Part shown: positions 35,086 through 44,400 of the stretch, one piece after another
Numbering within the stretch: position 1 is the stretch's first letter
Layout: each line of letters begins with the position of its first letter
DNA from: Photobacterium atrarenae
GTDB lineage: Bacteria; Pseudomonadota; Gammaproteobacteria; Enterobacterales; Vibrionaceae
Length of the DNA: 64,000 nucleotides
Assembly: GCF_024380015.1 (NCBI RefSeq)
Contig: NZ_CP101508.1
Location: forward strand, 1,798,902-1,862,901
Reading direction: 5' to 3'
The notes under the pieces: generated by a model
Databases searched by the model: none
What the model was told of the DNA's origin: nothing
What the model saw: only the letters and a program-made list of their open reading frames with translations
Position numbers and translations under genes: made by a program

Positions 35086-35436
35086 TCAACTATTTAGCTG
35101 ACGTTCAAACTCATCATCTGAAGCAACTAGAATATTTTCAAGTGTTTTTAGGTTAATTCGTGACTCATTAAGCAAACTAGAAGTTTCGAAGTTTTGACCT
35201 GATGGTAGCTCATAGATATCTATAGAAACTCCCCCCCTTTTAAACAGAGCAATTAGATTCCGCAATAAATCAGCTTTCTCATCATATTTTCCATCGAACA
35301 ACTCCATTTCAATTACTGGTTTACCTTTCTTAATTACCTCTAAGGTTTGGGACAAAGAACCCCCTATTAATTTGTGCAGATCTCGAAGCACTCCTACATC
35401 ACATTTTTCCCTGAAGACTATAACTATACTAGACAT
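35086..35436 (-). CDS. Orphan immunity candidate, 116 residues
   Basis: I do not recognise the family. The N-terminal part (DLHKLIGGSLSQTLEVIKKG, then KPVIEMELFDG) vaguely resembles the L7/L12 C-terminal-like fold seen in some immunity proteins. Its ATG at 35436 follows directly after a TAG stop that ends a toxin-like tail, with GAGGAG about 10 bp upstream. The arrangement is the same as in the other tip/immunity pairs here. Confidence 0.55.
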   Translation of the reverse strand: MSSIVIVFREKCDVGVLRDLHKLIGGSLSQTLEVIKKGKPVIEMELFDGKYDEKADLLRNLIALFKRGGVSIDIYELPSGQNFETSSLLNESRINLKTLENILVASDDEFERQLNS

Positions 35437-35505
35437 CTAAAACTCCTCTAATTGCGCAGGACTTACTGGCTCACCAAATGAATCGTTTCTCCAGCTACCT
35501 CCATG
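35437..35505 (-). pseudogene. Very short toxin tail cut by IS66
   Basis: After an in-frame stop at 35506-35508, 22 codons encode HGGSWRNDSFGEPVSPAQLE and a final EF before TAG, which abuts the immunity start codon. The rest of the toxin was evidently lost when the truncated IS66 sequence joined here near 35520. Confidence 0.45.
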
Positions 35506-35807
35506 TCAACGCTTAAAGTGTTCATGGGCTTGAGGCCCCGCTTGCGGGTGTAGGTGACGGTTTCCATTTCCGGCTCGTCATCGAATGGTCCGGTGTCGGC
35601 CAGGGTTTCCGCTTCGTTGAACAGGCAGCCCTGGGCCGGGAACTTCTCGCTTTGCGGCAGGTAGCGCTTGGCCTGGGCCAGCCGGAACTGCTCCCACATT
35701 TCGGCAATGCGGGATTCGTATTGTTGGCTGACATTTTGAACCAGGTCACCGATGTAGGCCTGGATTTCCGGGGTGATGCCCGAGGGCTTTTCAAGTTCCT
35801 TTTGCAT
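35463..35807 (-). pseudogene. IS66 transposase TnpC, N-terminal fragment
   Basis: The first about 95 codons are IS66 TnpC (ITPEIQAYIGDLVQNVSQQY, then LAQAKRYLPQSEKFPAQGCL FNEAE), the region before the DDE catalytic domain. After RGLKPMN the frame runs into foreign sequence and stops. The whole catalytic domain is missing, so the element cannot transpose itself. Confidence 0.8.
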
Positions 35808-35858
35808 AATAAAAGTGTAGTAAAAACAGCAGCTTTTACCACGTTTTCTTGCACTTTC

Positions 35859-36215
35859 TTATGACATTTTCAGTCCATTCACGGACTGGTTCGCCACGGC
35901 ATTTTGCCAGTTCAGCCCATCCAGCAGCCACCGCAGTTGCCTGGCCGTAATTTCCATCGCGACCGTATCTCCCGAGTGCATCGGCCATTGGAACTTGCCG
36001 CTTTCCAGGCGGCGATAATGAAGCCAGAAGCCGTTAGTGTCCCACTGCAGGATTTTCAGCTTGTCCCGGCGGCAGTTGCAGAACACGAACCAGTGCGGCC
36101 CGACCGGGTCGAGCGCCAGCACATCTTCGACCAGCAGGCCTAAGGTGTTGATGGACTTGCGCATGTCGGTGCTCCCGGTGGCCAGGCAGACATGGCCGGT
36201 CGGTGCGGGGATCAT
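35859..36215 (-). CDS. tnpB: IS66 family accessory protein TnpB
   Basis: The 118-residue protein matches IS66 TnpB: GHVCLATGSTDMRKSINTLG, LFVFCNCRRDKLKILQWDTN-like segment and FWLHYRRLESGKFQWP. TnpB is required for IS66 transposition, by an unknown mechanism. It overlaps tnpA by 4 bp. The gene looks intact although the transposase downstream is truncated. Confidence 0.88.
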   Translation of the reverse strand: MIPAPTGHVCLATGSTDMRKSINTLGLLVEDVLALDPVGPHWFVFCNCRRDKLKILQWDTNGFWLHYRRLESGKFQWPMHSGDTVAMEITARQLRWLLDGLNWQNAVANQSVNGLKMS

Positions 36216-36505
36216 GGCAGGTACTTCATGACTTGCGGCAGCAGTGCCATAGCAGAGGCGTCATGGACGGAGATCCGGTAGCCGCCGGGCGTTTCAACCA
36301 CCAAAGCCATCGGCGATGAGGGCACCGAAACAGGCACAATGACACTGTCGGGTTCGGATGATATTGCCGTGAGCTTTTTCTGCCAGTAATAGAACTGTGA
36401 TTGGGCAATTTGGTGAAGATCGCACCAGGCGGCAATGGTGAGTTCGCTGTCTTTCTGGTGCTGCAGGCGCTCCTGCCAGAGTTGCATCTTGTCTTCGCGG
36501 GTCAT
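36212..36505 (-). CDS. tnpA: IS66 family accessory protein TnpA
   Basis: The 97-residue protein has the TnpA helix-turn-helix pattern: WQERLQHQKDSELTIAAWCD followed by LHQIAQSQFYYWQKKL. TnpA is the first gene of IS66 elements and probably binds DNA. It lies 83 bp inside the element's left end. Confidence 0.85.
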   Translation of the reverse strand: MTREDKMQLWQERLQHQKDSELTIAAWCDLHQIAQSQFYYWQKKLTAISSEPDSVIVPVSVPSSPMALVVETPGGYRISVHDASAMALLPQVMKYLP

Positions 36506-36589
36506 GATATCGCTCCGATAGTGAAGGAGCTATATCAATATCAGGTCATCGTGGTGATCTGAATGTGGGGAGAAATGGCCGCTTACATA

Positions 36590-36987
36590 CATTTCTTTGA
36601 AAGTGGCGACAATTTCGCGTGTCGTCATCCCCTTGGCGTACAGGCTTAAAATCTTGTCATCCATTGACTGAAAGCGGGTTTGATGCTTTTTAACGAGCTT
36701 GGGTTCAAAGCTGGCGTGACGGTCACGTGGCGTATCGATTGAGACCTGGCCGTCATCAGTAATGAGCGTTTTGCTGGAGTAGCCATTACGACAGTTTGCC
36801 GACGTGTGTTCAGCGTTTTTTCATAACCAAGGTGCTCGTCTAATTCAGCATTGAGCGCAGTTTCAACGGTCACCTTGGTTAGCATTTGGCGAAAGTCGTT
36901 GAGGTCACTTTCCGTCTTGATGGACTTCGCTGCTTCACGAGCAAGCGCTTCGAGTTGTTTTTTATCCATGAGCCTATCCTTAGCCAT
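36590..36987 (-). pseudogene. IS256-family transposase N-terminal fragment
   Basis: The product begins MDKKQLEALAREAAKSIKTE and continues ETALNAELDEHLGYEK, the N-terminus of IS256/mutator transposases. After LNTRRQ the frame is lost; the family sequence resumes in another frame as NGYSSKTLITDDGQVSIDTP, RDRHASFEPKLVKKHQTRFQ until the IS66 end at 36588. So there is both a frameshift and truncation by IS66. Confidence 0.82.
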
Positions 36988-37020
36988 TACTGGCTTTAAT
37001 AATAGGCAATTACACGAAGT

Positions 37021-37160
37021 TATTTACAGTCTCAGCCATTACAATGATGGGTTGACTCCGAATAAGCCAACGAAGATTCTGGCTTGCCTGTTAAATTATG
37101 GTCAACTTTTGTTGGCCACTACAACTTATACTGATACAGAACTACGAACACCCTCGCAAT
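37021..37160 (+). mobile_element. Transposase tail remnant, IS3-like, copy 2
   Basis: The plus strand encodes SLSHYNDGLTPNKPTKILA, nearly the same as in copy 1 at 34162-34290, and the motif ACAGAACTACGAACACCCTC appears after it rather than before it, so the two copies are rearranged relative to each other. It lies between the IS256 fragment and an immunity gene. Confidence 0.5.
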
Positions 37161-37200
37161 ATCCTGGCACTAAGCCGAGCTTAAGATACATTCCTTCTGA

Positions 37201-37809
37201 CTAAAGATTACTTCGTATCAGATTACAGCTTTGCAGTACTTTTCTATGCCATTCATCCGAATTTAATTTTCGAGAGGATTGCTCAATCAATTCAACTGAG
37301 TGTTGATCGGGATCACCAAACTGGATTCCAGTCAATATATCACCTTCAAAAACTTCACTATCAAAACACCCAGACTCCTTTAAGACAGAGAAGCTTTTAA
37401 CTACCGCATCTAAAAAAAAGTTGCTTATGAATGTCCAAAGGCCAGCGTCATCCAAATCATCTAAATCAACGTCGTCCAGTTCCTCATCATAAAAGATTTC
37501 ATACAACCTATTAATGAAGTTGTCCACTTCATAAAAAAATTCATAGTGCTCGTTGATATGGTCCCACTCTGCTGAATTCACTTCTCCGTACCAAGCTGGT
37601 TCGCTTGGATTAGATACTCGCGAGTTTCGCAATTGAAGCCAGTTTCTCGTACATAATGCAGCTCCCATATTACGACACCCAGAACTGCAATAAATCACAT
37701 ACGAAAAAACAACCTGATCAGCTAATTCGATCTTCGTCTGTTCAATATGCTTTTTGCATGCATCGACGATCTTATTAACTAATTCATTTTTTAGAACTGA
37801 ACTATTCAT
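37201..37809 (-). CDS. DUF4303-like immunity protein
   Basis: This acidic protein of 202 residues resembles DUF4303 immunity proteins: YGEVNSAEWDHINEHYEFFY and the preceding region about small residues and a Cys-rich strand (YVIYCSSGCRNMGAALCTRN). It follows the AHH-type tip module directly; an upstream ATG at 37839 overlaps that module's stop (TAATG) and would add 10 residues by translational coupling. The frame is intact although the toxin is broken. Confidence 0.62.
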   Translation of the reverse strand: MNSSVLKNELVNKIVDACKKHIEQTKIELADQVVFSYVIYCSSGCRNMGAALCTRNWLQLRNSRVSNPSEPAWYGEVNSAEWDHINEHYEFFYEVDNFINRLYEIFYDEELDDVDLDDLDDAGLWTFISNFFLDAVVKSFSVLKESGCFDSEVFEGDILTGIQFGDPDQHSVELIEQSSRKLNSDEWHRKVLQSCNLIRSNL

Positions 37810-37838
37810 TATTTTCTTGCCTTTGCAATCTCTGCCCA

Positions 37839-39740
37839 TTATTGTAAGACATTAATAATTTCATCTCTATCACCACGAACTGGAGCTAACAATTCCAAAA
37901 GCTGACCTTGGGGTATAGCGCCATGCTGGCCGGTAATATTAGGTGCCCAAGTTAAATTTTCACGATTTAGCAATGGGTTAATTCCAACCTCTTCCAAAAT
38001 ACTTCTATTCTCTATTGCCGCGGGACTACTACTCCCTTTCTCCACCAAATGGTGGGCGTGACTAGGCTGACCAGGATATTGCGTGCCAGAGATCTCCTCA
38101 TAATACCTCTTCCAATCGCCTTTCCATAAATTTTCACCACGCTTTAATGAGCCTTGATAAACTGCCTCCTGGATTTGAGCTTGTGTCAATCCTTCATCGA
38201 CTAAGCTTTGTTTCCACTTATTAAATCCCCTAGCAGATCTGAATCCTGCAAATTCATCAACTAACCCTTCGAATCGCGCAACGTTAATACCATCAGGAAT
38301 ATGAATTTTATTTGAAACACCAGCAATTGTAGCCTTAGTGTTAGAACTTACCACATTCCCCGACTCAGTCAAAACATCATCAACGCCTTTCGTAACATCA
38401 GAGAGCTCGGGTTTAGCATCAACAACTCTTTCAATCTTAATCGGAAGCCCATTCGAATGAAACTGCCCCGGCGGTGCCTTATTGGGGACGACTTTCAACC
38501 CTTTGGCTGATTTCAGCACTGAACTACCACCGACCAATGTTGCGGCGATCTCTACCGATTTATGCGTCAACGTTGCGGCTAATGGCGACCCTGTCGCATC
38601 AAGCACACTATCCCCTGCCGCACTCATCGTTTGCTCATATGCATTAACGTATTCAGCTAAATCCTCGGTAATCATTTGAGCACCAGTAGAGCCCGGTATA
38701 TAGCTATAGTTGGCTTGAATTTTCTCAATTAATGCAGCAGAACTCGAAAGGTCGCCCCCAAGGGCTAAATCAACAATACCGGCTAGGCCAGCAAAAGAGC
38801 TGACAGCCGTATTTACAGCACCAGCCAAAAGCACTTCTGCAGTTCCCACTGCATAATTTCCAGTCACTTCTGGCAAGGACATTGACTTACCGAGAGTTTC
38901 CCCCTCCTAACAACTTAACCCCAGCGGATCAACATACTGGATGGGGTTCGGGGCGTACTGGTACGGATTGATGCCGCCCAGCAGGCCGATGGGGTCCTGG
39001 TGGATGAAGCGCCCTGCATCCGGGCCGTAGTCGCGAAAACGGTTGTAGTTCAGCCCGGTTTCCGGATCATGATACTGGCCCTGGAAGCGGTGGGGATTCG
39101 GAATGTCATCAATGATGACATTTGCATCACCGTTCACCTGATATTCCACCTGCCACACCACCCGACCTTGCGGGTCGGTTAAGCTCAGCGGGGTACCCTA
39201 ATGATCCAGGTGGTAGCTGTACACCTGCCCTTGGCGGCACATCGCAATCAGATTGAACGTCCCCGGCTCATAGAGGTACCAGGTAAAATCGCCATTGCGG
39301 TACTCTCCGATCAGTTGATTGCCATCCCACAGAAAGTCGGTTCGGCCCTCCTCGCTGATCTTGGCGGTGCGGCGTCCCAGCGCGTCATACAGAAACTGGC
39401 AGTATTTACCGCCCGTCTTGACACTCACCAGCTGGTTTAGACCGTTGAACTGACGCTGCTCGTACCCTGCGTCACTCTGTACGCGATCCTGGTTCCCGTA
39501 TTTGTCATACCGGTAAAGGTGGGTCTCCGTGCGCAGCAGACGGTCATCTTCAACCTCCACGCTATCATCCGCCGGGTTCCCAAACCCGTCAAAACACGGG
39601 GACTGCTCACCTGCCGGGGTTTTGGCAAAAACCAGTTTGTTGGCGTGCTTTAAACGCCCCAGCTCGTCATAAGTAAAGTAGTTGCTGATGGTCAATTGGC
39701 CGCACGAGCTCCACGTCTCAGCCCGCTTCTGGCGGATTGG
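37839..39740 (-). pseudogene. Orphan Rhs tip module: core stub, pretoxin region and AHH-type nuclease
   Basis: The layout equals the module at 29655: core stub with the same HAN/LVFAKT deletion, core end, and the same pretoxin region (MSLPEVTGNYAVGTAEVLLA onward). After ESGNVV the tip differs and carries SHAHHLVEKGSSSPAAIENR and INPLLNRENLTWAPN, an AHH-type HNH/Endo VII nuclease. Two nonsense codons break it: a TTG to TAG change after YHLDH near 39196 and AAG to TAG after DPLGLSC near 38905. The tip itself (38882-37839) is still open. No translation start is present. Confidence 0.82.
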
Positions 39741-39792
39741 ATGGTCGGCTTTTTATGACAATATCCGATTCATTTGCGCAAAACGATAAGTA

Positions 39793-39825
39793 CCGAAAAA
39801 GGCAAGATGACGCTGCCTTTTCCGG
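39793..39825 (-). terminator. Terminator copy 3 of the PoNi cassette
   Basis: CCGGAAAAGGCA / TGCCTTTTTCGG hairpin on the minus strand, 27 bp after the stop of the second DUF1911 gene. It probably ends the T6SS-rhs-immunity transcription unit and insulates the silent modules downstream. Confidence 0.75.
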
Positions 39826-39851
39826 TTGATAGACTGATATGACTGAGACGG

Positions 39852-40652
39852 CTAACCGGCGCTTAAAGCCAAATCTTTTGGATAGTGAGGATGAGTCTTC
39901 AACAACTTGTCATCTATATTCAGCAGGTTCGCCACCAACAGGGCCTCAAAGCACCAGTAACCCGTGTAATAGTCGGTGTAGACAAATTCGCAGTCACACA
40001 GATGACTTTCATACCAGTCGGTATCCGCATTATTGGCATACCAGCTTTCTAAAAATGTCCGAACAAGCGCCGGTCGTTGCTCCGGCGCTGCATCAAAGGC
40101 ATCGTAGAGGGGCTGGTAACGCTCAGGATACAACAGCCCTGCCCCGGAGTCACGGCGGCTATCGCCCAGGGATATAGCGACCCGGTCAAGTAAGGCGTCT
40201 CGGCCAGAGTTATTGATGAGGTCCAGCGCCGCTGCGATGTGGGAGCTGTCCACCTGACACGCGACTAAGAGCGATAGCCACCATAGCGCATAAATGTAAC
40301 GGTTCACATTGTCTGAGCCGTCAGCCTTCGCCTGCAGACCAAATTGTTCAAACGGACGGCGGTAAACCTGATGTTCATCCGGCAATGCGTCGGCTTTATC
40401 CTTTAACTGACGGCGCAGTGGCAAGATGCTTTCGACGACAGGCTTTAACTGTGCTCTGGTAGCCCCGGCAGAGTAATGAGCGACTGCACGCATGATGGCC
40501 AGCTGGTATAGCTGCTGCGCAGCATCCACCTGCTCCGCCGGCAAGGGAAATTCATCCTCGTCCAACGCCTGCTGCGTTTCCTCAATGGCTTCGTCCAGAT
40601 CCGTTAATAATTCAGAAAAATAGTCATGTGGACGTCTTGTATCGCGCAACAT
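39852..40652 (-). CDS. PoNi-like DUF1911 immunity protein, second gene of cassette 1
   Basis: This 266-residue protein ends with YTGYWCFEALLVANLLNIDD and HPHYPKDLAL, the DUF1911 signature. It is related to, but clearly distinct from, the preceding PoNi protein. Its start overlaps the previous stop (TAATG). Because it is nearly invariant among the three cassettes while the first PoNi varies, it may be a fixed extra immunity gene or a leftover partner of an older toxin. Confidence 0.8.
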   Translation of the reverse strand: MLRDTRRPHDYFSELLTDLDEAIEETQQALDEDEFPLPAEQVDAAQQLYQLAIMRAVAHYSAGATRAQLKPVVESILPLRRQLKDKADALPDEHQVYRRPFEQFGLQAKADGSDNVNRYIYALWWLSLLVACQVDSSHIAAALDLINNSGRDALLDRVAISLGDSRRDSGAGLLYPERYQPLYDAFDAAPEQRPALVRTFLESWYANNADTDWYESHLCDCEFVYTDYYTGYWCFEALLVANLLNIDDKLLKTHPHYPKDLALSAG

Positions 40653-41404
40653 TACGACTCCTTGTAATGTACTAAGTCAACAGGATAGTATGGGTGATCA
40701 CTGAAACTGCTGTCGTCAATGTCATAGAGTTTCACCACTAATGCCGCTTCCCAGCACCAATAGCCATCGTAAGCATCAGTATCCATCAAATGGTAGTCCG
40801 GACGACCAATCAAATCATACCAAGCATCGAGGTAGGCCTTCATCAGCTCTGGTCGCTGTGCCGGCTCAGCATCAATCACTTGGTACAACGGCTTGAAACG
40901 CTTAGGATATAGCAGTTTGCCGCCTATCGGGCGCTCTGTATCGCCAAGCTTGACCGCAATGCTGTCAAACAAGATATCCAGTCCCTTGTTCCCTGTTAGG
41001 TCCAGCATTTTCCGATAGTAGGAGTCCCCCATTCCCACACAATAAGCAAACGCAAACCATTTCAAAAATTGCTCCATGTAATCTTCTCGAAGCTCTTCTC
41101 TACCAACCCGCTTTGACTGCTCATCTTCTGACAATGCATCAGCATAGTGTTTCTGCCATTCACGATATTCTAAGGTTAAACATAAATCCTCCCGCATTGC
41201 CGCAATATCATCACCACGTGAATAGCGTGCATGCATTAGCTCAAGTAAATTATTTACTATTCTAAAAGCATGTAGCATTTTTCGATAAGGCGGCAATTTT
41301 TCCTTACTTTTTAGCCCATTTCTACGATCATCAATCCACTCAAGTCGAAACTCTACACTTTCATCAAAGTAGGCTTTATCTTTTAACGTATCTCTTATCA
41401 CCAC
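40652..41404 (-). CDS. PoNi immunity protein (DUF1910/DUF1911), allele 1
   Basis: The 250-residue protein starts at a GTG that shares its first base with the rhs stop (TAGTG), the tight arrangement expected for cognate immunity. The N-terminal helical half corresponds to DUF1910 and the C-terminal half, with GYWCWEAALVVKLYDIDD and HPYYPVDLVHY, to DUF1911. It would neutralise the PoNe DNase tip of the adjacent Rhs in the cytosol. The first 117 residues are unlike allele 2, the remainder almost identical. Confidence 0.87.
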   Translation of the reverse strand: MVIRDTLKDKAYFDESVEFRLEWIDDRRNGLKSKEKLPPYRKMLHAFRIVNNLLELMHARYSRGDDIAAMREDLCLTLEYREWQKHYADALSEDEQSKRVGREELREDYMEQFLKWFAFAYCVGMGDSYYRKMLDLTGNKGLDILFDSIAVKLGDTERPIGGKLLYPKRFKPLYQVIDAEPAQRPELMKAYLDAWYDLIGRPDYHLMDTDAYDGYWCWEAALVVKLYDIDDSSFSDHPYYPVDLVHYKES

Positions 41405-44400
41405 TAGTTCACCTCCACATCCAAATCCAACACATTACTTGATACATGCGCGTCCGAATTTAACCGCTTGACCACCATAGTGCCATCAGGCTTATTACGA
41501 ATTAAATATTTATCAACACTACCATCATCATCTTCAATCCCGTCAAGTATCTGTTGAATATCTTTCCGGCTCATACCTACTTTCTTTAATCTAGATTCAG
41601 TAACCCAATCATCACTCATCTGCTTGCCATCTTTGGTTTTACCCAAACGCGCTTTATTATATTTCGCTTCAGTGATGACAAAATCCGGCGGCGGATTCGG
41701 GTGACGGTAAATCCCGTCAATACCATTAGACCCGGGCTTATAAACACCATCAGTCTTACCTAGTGGTGTAAACCCATTCTCCATCATCAATGCATGGGCA
41801 TTATATTCGCCGACAGCTGCTTTTTTATGGTTCAACGCATTGAACTCTGGGAAGTCATCCAGCGTCTTACGGTCAGCAACATCTGTTCTTCTAATAGCAT
41901 CCGTAACATCAGGTTTTAAATCAACATTTGAGAAAGCTTTCTTACCCGGAGCCAGGGATGAAACGTATCCCCCAACCAAATACCCAGCCTGCTTAAAGTT
42001 ATCATCATTCCAATACTGAGAAAACTGGTTATAGTCGCTCTCTAAGCTGTTGAAAAGTCGGTTTGTTTTATCACTTATCCTTGCTCGGGAGCCTGTACTG
42101 AAGGAGGTGCCCAGCCAATAGTCTGCGGGCTCAAGTAGCCCATAGTCAACCGGGTAAAATATCGTATCCGCAGCCAGATAGAGTGTGTCGTAAGCACCTG
42201 ACAAGAGTGCATCGACTGCTTTGCCTGGGTTTTGTAACGCAAACTCCGTAGTTTCCTGAAGAGGTTTGAAAATGCCTTGTAAGGCACCTCCGATAAAATA
42301 GGCGCCACTTAAAAGAGCCCCCTCTTCCTTACAACTCAGCCCCAGCGGATCAACATACTGGATGGGGTTCGGGGCGTACTGGTACGGATTGATGCCGCCT
42401 AGCAGGCCGATGGGATCCTGGTGGATAAAGCGCCCTGCATCCGGGTCGTAGTAGCGAAAACGGTTGTAGTGCAGCCCGGTTTCCGGATCATGATACTGGC
42501 CCTGAAAGCGGTGGGGGTTCGGAATGTCATCAATGATGACATTTGCATCACCGTTCACCTGATATTCCGCCTGCCACACCACCCGACCTTGCGGGTCGGT
42601 TAAGCTCAGCGGGGTACCCAAATGATCCAGGTGGTAGCAGTACACCTGCCCTTGGCGGCACATCGCAATCAGATTGAACGTCCCCGGCTCATAGAGGTAC
42701 CAGGTAAAATCGCCATTGCGGTGCTCACCGATCAGTTGATTGCCATCCCACAGAAAGTCGGTTCGACCCTCCTCGCTGATCTTGGCGCTGCGGCGTCCCA
42801 GCGCGTCGTACAGAAACTGGCAGTATTTACCGCCCGTCTTGACACTCACCAGCTGGTTTAGACCGTTGAACTGACGCTGCTCGTACCCTGCGTCACTCTG
42901 TACGCGATCCTGGTTCCCGTATTTGTCATATCGGTAAAGGTGGGTCTCCGTGCGCAGCAGACGGTCATCTTCAACCTCCACGCTATCATCTGCCGGGTTC
43001 CCAAACCCGTCAAAACGCGGGGACTGCTCACCTGCCGGGGTTTTGGCAAAAACCAGTTGATTCAGGTCATCATATTCAAAGTGTGCGTCGCCGCGCTCAT
43101 CATCTTTTATCCCGACCAGTTGTTGCCCCGAATTATAGACATAATGCCGTGTCACCACATCCCGATCGGCACGATGCAGGGAGTGCCGGACTAGCTTGCC
43201 TTGCGCATCAAACGCTTGCTGGACATCAACCCCGTTGGCGTACTGGCGAGCGACCTCTCTGTCGCACACGTCAAATTGCCGGGCAACGATGGTTTCCCCT
43301 TGCCACACGACAGCTGACAACTGGCCCGACTCAGCATAACGGTAACTCACCTGACTGCCGTCAGGAAGCCGGGTGCCGGCTCGCCTGCCGGTTGCATCAA
43401 AGGAGTGCGTGATCTGCCAGTGATCCTGCCAGACGGCACTAACCTGATCATTATCGTGGTACTCGAACGTGACTTTTCTGTGGGCGTTGTTGGCATGCTT
43501 TAAACGCCCCAGTTCGTCATAAGTAAAGTAGTTGCTGAAGGTCGATTGGCCGCACGTGCTGCGTTGCTCCACCACCCGGCCGGCGTCATCTCGCCTGAAG
43601 CAGACAAATCGTTCGGCCTGCTCGGCGACCGACACCAGTTGACCGTCGCCGTTATAGGTATAGTCCTGAACACGACCATCAAATCCGACAGTCTGTATGA
43701 CGCATTCTTCACTATCGTACACAAACCGGTAAACCGCCCCGTCACTGCGCTGTATGGCCGTGAGGTTGCGCTCTTTGTCATATTCCAGTTTCAGCCCGCT
43801 TCCGTCGGGTTGAATCACTTCACACGGCTGGGACAACCCCTGATAGACAAAGTGTGTTTTTCTTCCCAGCGGGTCTTGCATGCTTTGCAAGCGGCCGGCC
43901 CAGTCATAGTCAAATTGGTGGGTGAATACGCTTTCTGGCTCGGCCTGATGATATTCACTCACTTGGGTGACAACACCCGCACGCGAGTAAACATACGCTT
44001 TCACCCAGCCATCTTGATTGATAACACCGTTCAACTCGCCCAATGAGTTATAGCTGTAACGTGTCAGGGCGCTATTGCGCTGCTGGGCAACTAGTTTTCC
44101 CTGCTGATCCCACCAGTTTTTAATCACCACTCCCCGGGAGCTGGCCATTTCAACAACTCTGCCTTTTCTGTCGTATTGATAATGAATAGACAGCCCGCCC
44201 GGGTGACACTCCGAACGAAGTCGGCCAAGGCTATTGAAATCGTAAAATGACGAACGCCCGGCGCGATCCGTGATACGATCCACCAATCCCAAGGCGTTAT
44301 ATGAGTATGAGATTACACCTTTATCGGGTGAGACCAGCTGTATTAACTGTCCCAGATGATTATATCGGTACTCAGTTTTAGCGCCGGTCGGGGTAATTTC

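Larger units (their letters stand above)
35520..36588 (-). mobile_element. Truncated IS66-family insertion sequence
   Basis: The left end (GTAAGCGGCCATTTCTCCCC on the minus strand) is at about 36588, and tnpA, tnpB and the beginning of tnpC follow in the canonical order. The element is cut at about 35520 and its right end is missing. It interrupts an IS256-family remnant on its right side, so IS elements are nested here. Confidence 0.8.

Noticed and set aside
27128..39825. CRISPR-like direct repeats
   Set aside because: The repeated hairpins and gene fragments are kilobases apart and are duplicated gene cassettes, not short regular repeats with spacers.
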